Shown one piece after another: positions 9,874 to 22,700 of a stretch of DNA of 64,000 nt (position 1 is the stretch's first letter; the number at the start of each line of letters is the position of its first letter). This stretch comes from Sarcomyxa edulis. Taxonomy: Eukaryota; Basidiomycota; Agaricomycetes; Agaricales; Mycenaceae. The stretch is taken from assembly GCA_009761415.1 (NCBI GenBank), contig QUOL01000010.1, positions 868,001-932,000 of the forward strand, in the 5' to 3' direction. Made by a program: the position numbers and the translations under genes. The notes under the pieces are model-generated. The model made no database searches and was not told where the DNA came from. It worked only from the letters and a program-made list of their open reading frames with translations.

Positions 9874-12800
9874 TCACATCTCCTCGTCAATAGGTCTGAT
9901 CGCCTGCATCTTCCCCATGATCTCCCTCACTTCAGTTTCCGCAAAAACAGCTGCTTCCTTCGCGACGAGCAACTTCTTCTCCAATTCATCAGCACTCATA
10001 GCCCTCGTAGACCCATCCTCTTCGATAGTCCCGATAGCGTCGAACCGACGCAAAGTGTTCCCCACACGAGGCAAGAACCCATGCCGGTCCCACCCATTAT
10101 CGTTGAACGAAAGCACAGCTCGCACAGCAGCAGTATTGATATCCCGATGCAACTCCTCCAGTTTCGACAACTGCACCTCCATCCACCGCGCACGACGTTC
10201 CAAAGCAAGCGTCAGCGTAGCAACTTCATCTTCTTTACCGGGGTTATCATCGCATCCCTCGTCGAGGAAATCATCCCCCTTGAGCATGTCACGTAACACC
10301 CCGTCGAAGGAAGAACTGTCATCCCACGTCGTACGTGGAAGGAGACGGAGGAGATCAGATATGGTTTGAGTCAGGGTTTCCAGGAGTTGCTGGAAGGATG
10401 AGACAGCGTTGTCGATGGATCCAACTGGGGTATTGTTGGCGAAAGACCCTCCACCGACTGATAGGGCTGACAAGGCGTGCACCAGAGGACCGTATTCAAG
10501 CGGCATTTTGGCAGCAGGGTTGATCCTGGACATGTCGAAGAAAGGATGATTCGTCATGTCCATAGAAGGGTTGAAGACGTGAATATCGTCGAGAAGTTCC
10601 TCGACAGTGGAAGGTTCGCATGGTATGTCCACAGAGTGAGCTCGAGAATTAGTCGAGCTGGAGTTGGCCGTGCTCGCTTTGGTGTGTTGGACGTGAATAC
10701 CGTCCGAGGTCGAGTAGACAGTCGACGCATCCTCTGCGATGCTTTCTCCCTCTTTTGCGAATTTGGTCTGCTTGGGTGCTGACTTGCTCTTCTTGGGTTT
10801 CTTGGATAGAAGGGGGACCTGAGAAACAACTTCGACAGATGCAGCTGGGGCCGAGGGCTTCGCAGCGTTCGCTGGCCGATTAGACAATTTGTTACCATCA
10901 GAACGTTTGGCGACTTTCTCATCGTTCGATTTGCCTGCGCTGGCCTTCTTCTCTTGGGTCTTCTCCCTCTCGGCCTGTGCGACCTTTTCCAGCTGGAGCG
11001 CTTTCTCTTTCTCCTTTTCCGCCTTTTCCGCTTTCAAAGCAATCTCTCGATCCCTTTCTGCCTTCTCCGCCCTCTCTTTCTCCGCCTTGTCCTTTTGAGC
11101 TTTCTCTTGTTTCTCCTTCAAAGCCGCAGCCTTTTCCTTCTCAATCGCCTTCTCTTGCGCGACCTTCGCCCTCTCTGCTGCTCTCACCGCTGCTTTCTCC
11201 TGGGCAATTTTCTGCCTCTCGGCAGCTTTCTCAGCAGCAGCCAATTTCTTCGCCGCTTTCCTCTCAGCTTTTTCCTGCGCCTTGCTATCCAAAGTGGAAA
11301 CCGATTCTTCAGCCGCAGATTGCTCCTCGTGACGGGTAACTGGGCTGGGATCCACTGGCGACGTCAAGGCCGGAAATTCCGACGCAGACAGCGTCAGGGT
11401 AGGGCCAGGGGACATCGAGGACGAAGCTGGACGGCGGAGGATAGGCAAGAAAGAAAAGGGGGATAGAACATGGTCAGCGTCAAAAGTAGACGGTGGATAT
11501 CATTACCCAAAGAGGAGGGAGGATATTCATTCATTTGTGTTTCATTGGTCGTAAGTCGATGTCATTCATTATAAAGTCCATGCATAGAGAGAGAGAGTAG
11601 TGGAATGAGAGAGGGTTCATTCAGACGGTGTATCAAGGTCGATAATATATTTTCCGCACTGAGAAAGCACGGCTTGGTACGACCTCCCTCCCCTCGAGTT
11701 TAAAGTTGAAGAACTCACCATGTGCAGACCCGTTCCCTTCCATATTGAGACCGTTTCCGTGGCCACTACTCGAGACGCCCGGGCTGTGTAAAAGACCTTG
11801 GGGATACGAAATCCCAGGTGGAGGTCCGTACGCCATCTGTGCTACATCAGGTGAGGGGCTGTATCCGGCCTCTAATCCCGGTGATGCGAATCTTGCAGCC
11901 ATGATAGCAGGGTCATTGAACGTCTGCTGAGTAGGAGCAAACTTGAAAGGAGAGATGGGTTGCTCTGCAAAAACAATAAAGGTGAGCGATCAAGAAGCAT
12001 TTGAAGCGATGTTGAGATTATTTTGTACCTGGGACATTATTAGATGGAGTGGGATTGGAACGATCTCGGCTAGATTGGATGAGATCTCGGAGTTGAGCCT
12101 CGCTCACGCCGGTATCGAATGGCTGGAAGCGAGTATTATGCTGGGGGGTATATGCCGTCTGCGCTTGGACCTGGGCCTGAGCCTGAGCCTGAGCATGCCT
12201 TACGAGGGGAGATCCCATGGCAGACGGAGGCTGTGAATATACGTATTCTTGACGAGCTGCTGTGGACCACTGGGCTAATGGAGGAGTCGGCGGAGGGATG
12301 TCTGAGGAATTATAGAATGATTGAGCATCACTGTTGCTCAGCGGTGTTGAAGCATGGAGTGGCGAAGGTGTGGCGATGGACCCTTGTCGACCTCGAGCAA
12401 ACCCGAAACGGGATACTTTTCTCTCGTCATCTAAAGATGGCGAATATTGAGAGCGGCGGGTAGGAGAACTTGAAGAGGGTTCGTCGGCCGAGTCAGCGAA
12501 GGGATTGAAAGATCCTGTGTATGCTGGGCTTCCCGCGGATTGCTTTTCTGGGGGTACGATAGGTGGTATTCTGACGGCCAAGGGATCATATAATGATCGA
12601 TTGTGATTATGAGGGTAAGGTAGGCCTGGCGGCGCCATGAAAGTATGTGAGGTGGATGATTTCGGTCCTGTGAAAGTATCCATATATGATCCAGCGTAAG
12701 GAATATTGAACTCGGCCTGGAACTCCTGGAGTGGTTCCATGCTCTCTTCTCCTGCGAGTTTCGGGTCAAGATTGAAACTGAAGCCACCGAATTCACCGTC

Positions 12801-14752
12801 TTGCCCTCCGGCCAGCGTGAGTAACGTGCGATCAAAGTCTGGGAATGGGCTGATACCTGCAGCTGGCAGATCCACATCACGTCTAGCCTTGACATCGTCC
12901 AACAATGCACGCGCTGCATTTGACATCTGATATGAAGACTGAGAAGCCAAAAGAGGCGTTTGGGGCGATGCAGTTCCAAGACGCGGTGGTCTGCTTGGCG
13001 TAGGAATGCCTGGCGGTGCCGAAAGGCCAGGCGGAATAGCAGAGAGCCCAGGAGGGACAGAAGGTACAGACGAGCGCACAGAATCTGTCGATGACTGAGG
13101 ACGCGTGGGGGCCTCGGATGGCACATCCTGGGAACCAGATCCCAAATCGGACTCTGTGGTGGCAGATGGAGGTGAGTGGGTCTTGGGAGACGGCTCCTTC
13201 TCTTGACGTAGAGCCTTGACTTCAGCTGGCGTAGCCGGTCTTGGTGGTAGACCGGAAACCGCAGGAGTAGAAGGACGAGATGATGATGCTTGCGAGGGCG
13301 TCTTGGTGGCATTCGTTGCAGCTCTACGCTCTTGAACGGTCCTACTACTCGAAGAACTAGTATTTGCGTGAGCGGTAATGATCGGGGAACTACGTGGTGC
13401 CTGTCGTATTCCACCAGTACCACGCCGGGTGGGACGAGTTGTTGAGGATACCATGGGTATATGATTGGAGGCATTGTGTAGAGTGGTAACCGGCGAATTG
13501 GAGCCTTTCTGAGCCCATGCAGCAGCTCGAGGTAAACCATCTGAGTCGTCACCCTTCTTACCACCCAAGACTGTATTCCTTATTCTACTCTCCGTCGCCT
13601 TCATTGTATGTTTCCTAAATGTATAATCATTAGGCGTTGTGACGGAGAAGAAAGGCAACGAATTGGACCCACAACGTCGTCAAATCCTCCTTGGTAAAGC
13701 AGTCCTTTTCATCGCCCCATTCATGGAGATTCATGCAACTATGGTCGCTGCAACTGACTCCGCGCAGGAAGGCCATACAATACTTGGTCGTTCCATAACT
13801 CGCCCTCATGACTTCACTACCTCCACCTGGTGAATCTGTGCCATCTACCGCCGCGATACAGCGCGCTGCATCTTCACGCCGATGATAAGTGATGTAGAGG
13901 CCGACCACAGGGGCACCGCCCGAAGGAGTTCTCTTGACCAATAGAATCTTGGTGATCTTTCCATACTGCCCAAAGTACTCATTTGAACGTAACGTAGGAA
14001 TGAGCTGAGGATCAAATGAGGAGGTTTGCGAAAGAAAAATTTTGGCATAAGCAGGGATCAGGGTGCCAGACTCGGACATAGCGTACCTCTTCCTTTGCAA
14101 ATCGAGGACCAATACCAACAACGTAAACAACGTTGCGCTGGACTACACGAACGTTTGCAAGTTGACGTCGGCCAAGCGCTTCAAGCTCCTTGCGTTCACG
14201 CTCTCTTTGCTTCTTCTGTTGAGTGAGCCGCTTGTGGCTGGATGAAAGTAGTACATGAGAGCTAGGATTAGAACTGAAATGCGGATTGATATGAAACGAG
14301 AATCGTACTCTTCTTTGGCTATAGGTTTGAACTCGACCGCATCATCTGTGTAGACTCTTCTACAAGCAGGGCAGCGACCATTCAGATTCTCCTTGATATG
14401 GTGCCAACAGAAACGACAGATCTAACAGGACCACCAGTAAGTTGAGATTCGTCTGACGAGGAAAATCCTGGCTCACCTGGTAACCACATATGCAAGGTTT
14501 GAAATTGAGATCTGAAATATCCATCTCCTCCAAACACAACGGACATTCCGCGTCCTCCTGTGGATTTTGGAAGAAAAAAATTGTAAGAAAGATAGATGGC
14601 AAGTACACATAACGACTGACGGCTTCATCGTCGCTCCAGTACGCGTCTTGAACGCCCGCCAAAACATGCGATTTGGACTGAGGAATTGAAAAGCCAGCAT
14701 GAATAACAGGCGCTGGAAGAGAATGGTGTGGATGAATTCTGGTAGAAGACAT
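9874..14752 (-). CDS. NOT4: NOT4 RING E3 ubiquitin ligase of the CCR4-NOT complex
   Basis: The ATG at 14752 gives MSSTRIHPHHS. After one intron comes the C4C4 RING typical of Not4: ECPLCLEEMDISDLNFKPC, CGYQ, ICRFCWHHIKENLNGRCPACR. A basic helix (QQKKQRERERKELEALGRR) and VYVVGIGPRFAKEE lead to an RRM (EYFGQYGKITKILLVKR) and a C3H-like segment (GTTKYCMAFLRGVSCSDHSCMNLHEWG). A long Ser/Pro/Gln-rich region follows, then an Ala/Glu/Lys-rich coiled coil and a final domain ending PIDEEM. The intron near 11425-11720 (about 290 nt) is longer than its neighbours but keeps frame into SASEFPAL, so I keep the 3' part in this gene; a separate gene is possible but less likely. Not4 ubiquitinates substrates co-translationally and aids mRNA quality control. 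PAN2 lies directly upstream in the same orientation. Confidence 0.9.
12171..12196. repeat. In-frame Gln-Ala repeat in NOT4
   Basis: Repeated CCTGAG units on the forward strand encode alternating Ala-Gln residues in the NOT4 low-complexity region. The unit keeps the reading frame. Confidence 0.6.
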
Positions 14753-15010
14753 TGTGGTGGATGTTGCTAGTAAATGGTATATCTGAAGATAGCAGCAAAT
14801 GGAGGATTATATGAGATTGGAGAGAAGACGAGTAACACTGAAGAAACGCGACACAATGAGGTACACCGCCAGCTCTAATTTCACACGCAGCCACTTCGGT
14901 ATTTGGTGGCACAACATTTTTAGACTACTACCCAGGCCAGGACACTCTATAATAATTACATCCACCTTCGTACTTCGTTACTTCTAGATGATCTACACGC
15001 TCTTCGCCTC

Positions 15011-18000
15011 TCACCGCCGCCATGCATGTCCGTACGGATTCGGCAGTGGCGTCGGCGAAAAGAAATTGGGCGCTGGCGGACCCGGGTTATACCCCATATA
15101 AGCAGCAGGTACAGGCAGATTCATGTATGACGCTGAATGTACGGCACTGTTCGGTGTGAAGATTGGAGGAATCGAAGCAGGGGGTGGGGTTGGCGCTGGG
15201 GGTATCGGGGGCTTCCAGTTCTACAATGTCATGTCCGCATTAGGGTCCAGCAGGAAAAGAGGAGGAAAGATCACGTACATATTGTCGTCCTTCTCTATAG
15301 AGTTCATCTAGTTTCTGGTCAAACTCTCCCTTCTCCTCGAACTCGTGGTACGCTTTGTACAACATGAGGGCTGACCGGGCATCTTCAATGGAATCATGCA
15401 TATCCGTTTGTATGTCCTCGTGAAGGACAAACCAGGACAAGAATTTCAATGACAGTCGGCGTTGGCGGGCGCGCACAAAGTACAGATCAACCGTATCTAT
15501 CACTTGGTCGGGAGGTACAAATATATCTGACAAAGAATGTTGATTGTACTGATGCGGCAGGACAATGACGATTACACATACTGATGATTCGGAAATCTTT
15601 CGAAAGACCGTGCCCTATAAAAATGCATCCACGGTCCACCAGCAGTCGGAGTTTCTTGTAAACCAACTTCAATGGTGTCAAGGTGTGCCGGGACAAATTA
15701 GGATCCAGATCTCCGACTGTCCGATCAAGTCAGACTTCAAAGTCGAAAGAGATGTTTGATCAACGTACATTTTATTCCAGAGTACTCCGTCAGGTAGTCC
15801 ACAATAGCCTCACTTGTGTGAATATGGTCATCAATAAATGGTACACCTTGCTTCGGTCCATCTCCTCGCAAGACGGACACCCGAGCCAGACTGAGTCTAG
15901 CAGGCCGAAGGACCTTGCTAGTCCCGTCTGAGCGATACTCCGTTTCTTCCTAAATCAGATCAGTAATTGAGACTCCTCCACGAACAATGAACACAACATA
16001 CCTGTTGCATAGAAACGAACTCTGCATCTATGGCCACCAACGTCCCCGGCTTGGGCAGCTCTTCAAATCGTAAACACTCATGTTTAATGAGGTTCTTGTC
16101 ACGGTTCCTTTGATAGAAGCAATGCCGCATAAGTACGAGAAACAACACAAAAGATGTACCCTTACACCGATATCGATGTATCACGACTTAAAATGGCGGC
16201 ATCGATTTCGTTAGGCAGACTGTTGAGATCCAGCGTGTCCCGTAAGTCAGCGCGTTCCAGATAAACGATAGCTGGAGTCTAAGTACGACGGTCAATACCT
16301 CGGATCCGCACCAAAGAACGATACAATAACGGACCTTCCATTTATTCGGAAAGCTCAGTGCCTCTTCTTCCGAAACGTTGCTCACAACGAAATCGTTGAA
16401 GACGAACCATGGGCTGATCAAGTCAGCACGACCCTCCGCTTCTGGGACTGAAATACTTATCAATTTGTACTCTTGAAATGACAGGGAGAGTTGGGAACAT
16501 ACTTTTGATGATGGCAACGAGATGCGAATGTTTTTCTTTCGTCACAATCTGTACAACCAATGCCTAGATAATAACTCAGATGAAAGAGGGTAGTCACGAG
16601 ATGAAATGTATGCGCTCACCCTCAGCTCGTAAACTACGCTTTCTGGGTCATCCAATCCTTCCACTTGACCGTGCAATTCTATCTGTGGCTTCAAGAACGT
16701 CTGGTTCCGTGTATCCAACCAGAACTTCAGATTATCTTCATTGTAGACACAGGCATTGACAGCTAGGATTGAAGGAAGTTCCCGGGATGGTATCGAGCGT
16801 TGGGAGGTGAAATTGGAGAAATTTTTGCACGTTTGACACGTCGCTTTATGAATCATTTGACGCAATAACGAGTTGCGCAGTACGCTGGCAAAATCTGTTG
16901 GGGGAGGTGGCTCGGTCAACGATATCTAGAGGAACAGATGTTTAGGGATATATAAGCTAGAGAAGAGAATACTAGGACGAGATACCTTCCGAGGGTATGT
17001 CAAGTCGACGATATGGGTCATATTCTCCTTCTCCCGGACTGCTTTGCAACTCATGCAAGTAATAATATTCTTGGCGTCGATTCCAAGTAACTGCGTGACG
17101 GGAGCAGCTACAGGAGAAAGTATATTTGGTCTGACCGAAGAGTTTTTAAGAATTAGCGGATTGTGAGGGAAGGTATTTCCTTCCGAGCTAAGGTGGTCGA
17201 CGAGGAACCGATGGAACAATTGAATGGTGTGGGCGTAGTTGACGTTGGTCGACTCCCGGCCATAATCAACGAGTTCGATGGCATTAGAGCCTGAGCAGGC
17301 GAGTGGCCGTCAGAGGGTAAAACCTGATGAAATGCGATATATACGTACTTTGTGCGAGAAAACCAACAGTCTTGCAAAAGTTACTGGATTGGCAATTAGT
17401 GCCTCGAGCATCTTCGAGCATACGGACTACAAAACCCAGCTCGCAAAGGAGACAGTGTTCTCTTGGGCAGTTTGTTGTGATATGTGACTTCGCCAATTTA
17501 CGGATAGGCCAACTGTAGTGCATGATCTGCAATATTGGGTTTGTATAAGAGTTGAGGATATGAGTTTCCAGTCCGCTGTATTCAGTTTTGTTGTAGAATC
17601 TGTCGAAGGCTTGGTTGGAGGAATTCGAAATAATACAAGAGAGGTCCATACCCAAAGTCAAAGTCTTCGACTCCAAACTTCGAATATTCAATTTCAACGT
17701 GCCGGTATGCTCTGGGTATTTCATCACCAGTAAAATCCATAGTTGGCGTATCAGGTTCTGGCTAGAAAAAATTTCAAGTGAGATTTACGGAGGGAATTTC
17801 GAGTGCGTTTGATTTACTTCACTTGTGCGAGCTTTCCCACTCCTGAAGCGTCCGTTATGTTTCTGAGCCGTTACAACGACCATATTTCGACGCCCTTTCA
17901 GTTCCTTAGGAAGAGCGGCGTATGCCACATTGTCGTTAGTTTTCATCGTGTTGAGGATTTGTGGGGGAATCTTGGCAGGAGGGGGATAATTTGGAGAGGA

Positions 18001-19329
18001 AGAGATGAAATAAGGGCTCCAGGACGACAGAAGTTGGCTGTTATAGTATGGTAATCCTATGGAGTTCAAGGGCCTACAGCAATGCATATTCTTTTCAAGC
18101 AATTACGACAATAAAAATAAGTGCTCACGTAGAGTCTGTCCATTCGATTTCAGCCAGCGGTTCGGGCGTATCGGCCCACTCGATAGGCTGTCCGTCAAAC
18201 CCATTGAACGGAAGAGATCCTTCTTCGTCGGCAGCTGTGAGCAGATGTATAGTTCCTTCCGCATCTCCAAACGCCATGTATGCACCGGTTGGCGAAACAG
18301 CGGCTGAGGTGAGATAAGAAGTGACATCAAGCTGCATTGAAGTTCAGTTTCTGATGCCCCAAAACACGCGATCTTAGTAAAGGTACCTGATAGAATTCGC
18401 TTGCAGTGTTGGGATTTGACACATCCACGATATTAATTAGGCCTTGATTCGACGTGACTGCCACGGTAGAGGGGCTCTTCGGAAGAGCATTGATAAAGGC
18501 AGGACCGGCCGAGAATGGGACAGGCGGAAGAGGGCGCATTGTGCGTAGGTCGTACACCTTGACCAGCGGGTCCGGGAATGGACGTGATTGTCTACGCAAT
18601 TCCGTTAGACCAGTGTTCAATGACTTGTAACGATAACGAGTGGCATCCACCTAACGCCTAGACCAATAGTGAAAGCGAAGTTCCCACTACACTGCAGACC
18701 TTGTATCCCGCTAACATGAGCTCTCACCAGACTTTCAGCACTTTCTTCACGGCGCATGCCTGTTCGAGGATCAAGTGTGCGCAGATAACCATCAGAGGAA
18801 CCAGATAGTAGGAAGGAATGAGAGAATTGAAGATGCGTGATGATAGATGAAGTAGGTGTTTGTCGCATAACAGCTCCTGTCATAGAGTTGAGTAGGAGTA
18901 GTTCTGGGCTAGCTGTGGAGACTGCAACAACATGAGAAGCCGTAGATGCATTTGAGAAGGTGGTGACAGGGGAAGAAGAGCTGACGTATAGGTAATTAAG
19001 CAGCGAGACGGAGTAGGGCGAACCTTCGCTCACCTGTGATACCACTTGTTCACTCCCCCTTTACCCCACGATCCTACTCCTTCACCAGATACACCGAGAG
19101 CCCGGACATAGTTTTCTCCAGCTAGAATCTTCTTGACGGCCAGACTTCCACCAACCGGGAATGAGACTCCTCGCATACCCCGGGTACCGTAGAAGGCGAC
19201 AACATTCCCAGTATTCAAGCCAGCCCAGAGAGTGTCGGATATTGGATCAAATGAGAGGGCAGTCACTGGTCCTGAGAAGATCCCCGATACTTGCTGGTTT
19301 ATGGGCGCAATTGGACGGTACGTAGACAT
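15011..19329 (-). CDS. PAN2: PAN2, catalytic subunit of the PAN2-PAN3 deadenylase
   Basis: The ATG at 19329 opens a WD40-like propeller ([20 protein letters not shown], then [12 protein letters not shown]). A pseudo-ubiquitin-hydrolase domain follows ([38 protein letters not shown]). The C-terminal DEDD exonuclease has [26 protein letters not shown] and [17 protein letters not shown], so the acidic metal ligands are present. A last intron (GTACGT...TTGTAG) adds a Pro-rich tail starting NWKPP and ending GHAWRR; this intron was chosen because it gives the proline-rich PAN2 tail. Many small introns. PAN2-PAN3 trims poly(A) tails bound by Pab1 before CCR4-NOT acts. It sits about 260 bases upstream of NOT4, head to tail. 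Family assignment is firm; some exon joins in the propeller are approximate. Confidence 0.93.
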
Positions 19330-19743
19330 TATCGAGAATTATGATGTTCCGATGCGACTTCTGCGCGTACAAAGCCCCCTGATAGTTGAGTGCACCAGGA
19401 CGTCCCGGACAATTCAAAGAGTGTTCAAGATATGGATAGAGAGGATAGAAGCTAGATCAAGTCTGCATGAGAGAAGTGGGATAGATATTAGAAAGGTTGA
19501 GCAGCTTGAGCTGCACAAAGTCACGTGGATAGGTATCACTGTCAGGCGTTCGTTCAACGTTCGTTTGACCGTGTACTGTTTATACGTGTAGGTCCAGATG
19601 GCCCACATACACTGTACCGGCTGTTCAAATTTGGGAGAGATGCTTATCAAACTAAAACTCTTCTTTATGCCCCAAGCGATAGAATTGATGGCTAGATAGA
19701 AAATTATGGGTATGACGCCCATATGTACGCAGAAATATTGCAG
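19330..19743. other. Intergenic, PAN2 promoter side
   Basis: About 410 bases between the PAN2 start and the amidohydrolase stop. Open frames on both strands lack recognisable features. Nothing further is seen. Confidence 0.4.
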
Positions 19744-22700
19744 TCACTCGGCGTTCAAGGGAGGCATCACTTGTTTCCTCCCTTTAACAGGCCATACTTC
19801 TTCCATTCTTCCTGCATCCCAGATTCTGCCACCCCTGGACACATACACCAAGTCCATAGTTGAAAGAATAGGGTCGTCCAACAAATCGACACCAGGTGGA
19901 TAGACAAGGAAATCGGCTAGTTTTCCGCGTGATAATGAGCCCAGGGAGTCAAATATTCCCAGAGTGATAGCTGCGGACGAGGTTGCAGCTCGAAACACCT
20001 ATAGAACCACTTGAGCTATACAGCAGAGAACCCGAAGATAGAGATACGAAAGCAGACCTCGTAATTGCTAAGACCTCCGTATTTGGTGAAGAGCATCTCG
20101 TAGTGGTAGTTTAAGCCCAATGGCTGTTCTCCGTGCGCACCGATATGTGCTCGAAGACCCTTCTGGACCATTTTGGCGACTGATGTCGATGTATTGAAGA
20201 ATGCATAGGCTATAACATATCAGTTAAGCGCGAATATTCACTCGTGATAGACAGATAATGCAACTCACAGTGTGCAGGTCTCGAGGTAGATTCAGTCAAT
20301 CCAAGGAGTCTGTCGTGCTTCGAGAACTTGCGTAGCCTTCACAGAGAGATCATGAGGAGTCAGTAACCCAGAAGGCAGGACAATTACTGGTGGAAAAGAT
20401 GCAGACTTGGGATTGTTAGGAACGTCCTCGGTCGCCCATACGAGTTGTTCACCCATAACCCCCCCATAGTTCACCAAATGAGTCGGCGTCGAGCCCGTAC
20501 CACTCAATGCATAAAGAGTGATGACATCGTCATACAGAGCTGGGATGGGCAGTGCATGTTCAACCGTAGTCATACCTTATAACAAAGATTATTCTTCAAT
20601 CGATATCAGCAACGAAGAGACATTACGAAGCTTCTTACCGTCAACAATATAGGTCAAATCCCAGTCATAGTTCATCCCGCCCTCAGGGAAACAGAGCATA
20701 CTCATGTTCCGCGCAGCAAGCAAGAGCCTCTGTCTCGATGCACTAGAAGGGCGCAACAAACGAATCAAGACATGTGGTTGAAAGCAAAGACAAAACTCAT
20801 ACCGAGAAGGAAGATTATAATTTTTGTATGAAGTACTGGCTCGACCACCTTCAGCTTTGATCCGAACCAACGCAGAATGCGCTTCCTCGGAGTCTGCAAT
20901 ATCTTGGTGCAGGGATGGTTCAAGGCCTCCGTAGATTACATCTCCAACTGTGAATATACGAGGACCGATGTACTGGCCGCTCTCGACTCGGCTGCGCTCC
21001 ACGAACCCCTCAACGTTGTCTGCGCTAGGGCTTATGACAGATGTTAGCCCAAGACGGGAACGAACCCACAGGTCATGCTTACTTGTGCATCGTCGTGATA
21101 CCATAGGCCAAGAAAGTCTCCATCTCCCACGACTTCGTAGGATACCGCGGACTAAACCCTTCCCAGTGAGCGTGAACGTCGATGAAACCAGGTGTGACAA
21201 AGCCTAGGGCCTTGTGATGAGACATGAACTTACAAGGAATAGAAATCAGGCTTACCACCCTGTGCATCGATGATAGTGGTCCCTTCAGGAACGCAGTCAT
21301 CTTCTACGCTACATAGGTCCTCAATAACACCGCCTTTGACGATCATTACTGCGTCGTGGATCAAGTCTGCGACTGAGTCTCCTGTGGCCATTGTAAGGAG
21401 AGTGGCGTTGAAGATGGCAAGAACATCTGCATTAGCGCTATCCAGACCAGCTTTAGCAGCGTCTTGTTTGAGGCGAGCAATATCAGTTGAGTGCTCGATT
21501 ACAATCTCCTGATATTCGAGTAGACCTTTGACGCATGAGATACCAAAGGTCGATGTGTCGTGCGATATGTCTGACGAGCAGCTACTCAGCTTGGAGATCT
21601 CCAGCGAATGCAAGAACGGTCCTGGGAGAATATGATTTCCATGAGATAACACATGATGCAGAACAATGAGCATGATACACACCGAGGAGCCAAAACACTT
21701 TCTTTCCATCTCTGCTCCAAACCACGTCGTGCCCACCATCAAGACTGAGTCTGACAAGACCTTCCGTTGCATTTCCTGGCTTGCTCCATAGCGCTTCTCC
21801 CTCCTTAACTTTTGACCCAGGAGCGAAATACACTTGAAAAAAATCGACGAACGCGATTCCATCGGCGACATACCCCGCAGCTGCATGCTTGGAGGTAGAG
21901 GGACGGGGGGAAACAGCTATCTGGGTCGACATTTTACCTGATGCCAATTTCTCGTGTTTGTATTCACCGAGTGGTCCAGGACCAGCGGCTAAATCCAGAA
22001 TGATTACCTCGTCGTCTTGTTGGACTAGTAACTTTGTGTTGCCATCGACAAATCGCATATTGAAAGCACCACTGTTCGGGTTCACCTGTGAGTGGATGGA
22101 ACGAATGTTCACGATAGGGATCCATGGTTGGCCGTTACGAGCTGCATTCGACGTCGGCAACGTCAATTCACCGATATACAAGCCAGGTTTAGCAGTAGCA
22201 ATGATATTGCCCGTCATATAATCCCCTCCGGTCTTGATAAACGCGATCTGTCGGTTTGATCCCGAGCATTCACAGAGAATGGGAGAAAAATACCTCCCGA
22301 GGGGTAGACCAGTCAATTCATAAGCGACCTCGTTCTTCAAATCAGCCAATTCGAAGGTGGTGAAGTTCGTATCAGACCATCTCGCGTGTAACACCAAATC
22401 ATCCGCCCCGTGAACGAACGCAGGAGAATAATACGGCGCATCTGGGTGGAGGACCGGAACTTTCTCGAGGTCCTTTGAGCCTACGTTCTGCACATAGGTC
22501 ACACTCGCGGCTTGGAATACCACTCGAGACCCTGTATCGTCGACCCTCAGGTCCTTGAATGCGTGTACTCGCTGCGTGTCAGCGGTTTCCAGGCCTATGA
22601 AATCGATATCGTGGATCTCCCGGGTCTCAGCTAGTCGTTTCTCGATATGCGCGGTGAATCGGATAGGCGTTGGTGTGCTGGTAGAGGATGCGATTTTTTC

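Noticed and set aside
12431..13564. Long minus-strand frame of 377 codons inside NOT4
   Set aside because: It is the shadow of the NOT4 Ser/Pro-rich exon in another frame, with arginine/histidine/leucine-rich content typical of such shadows.
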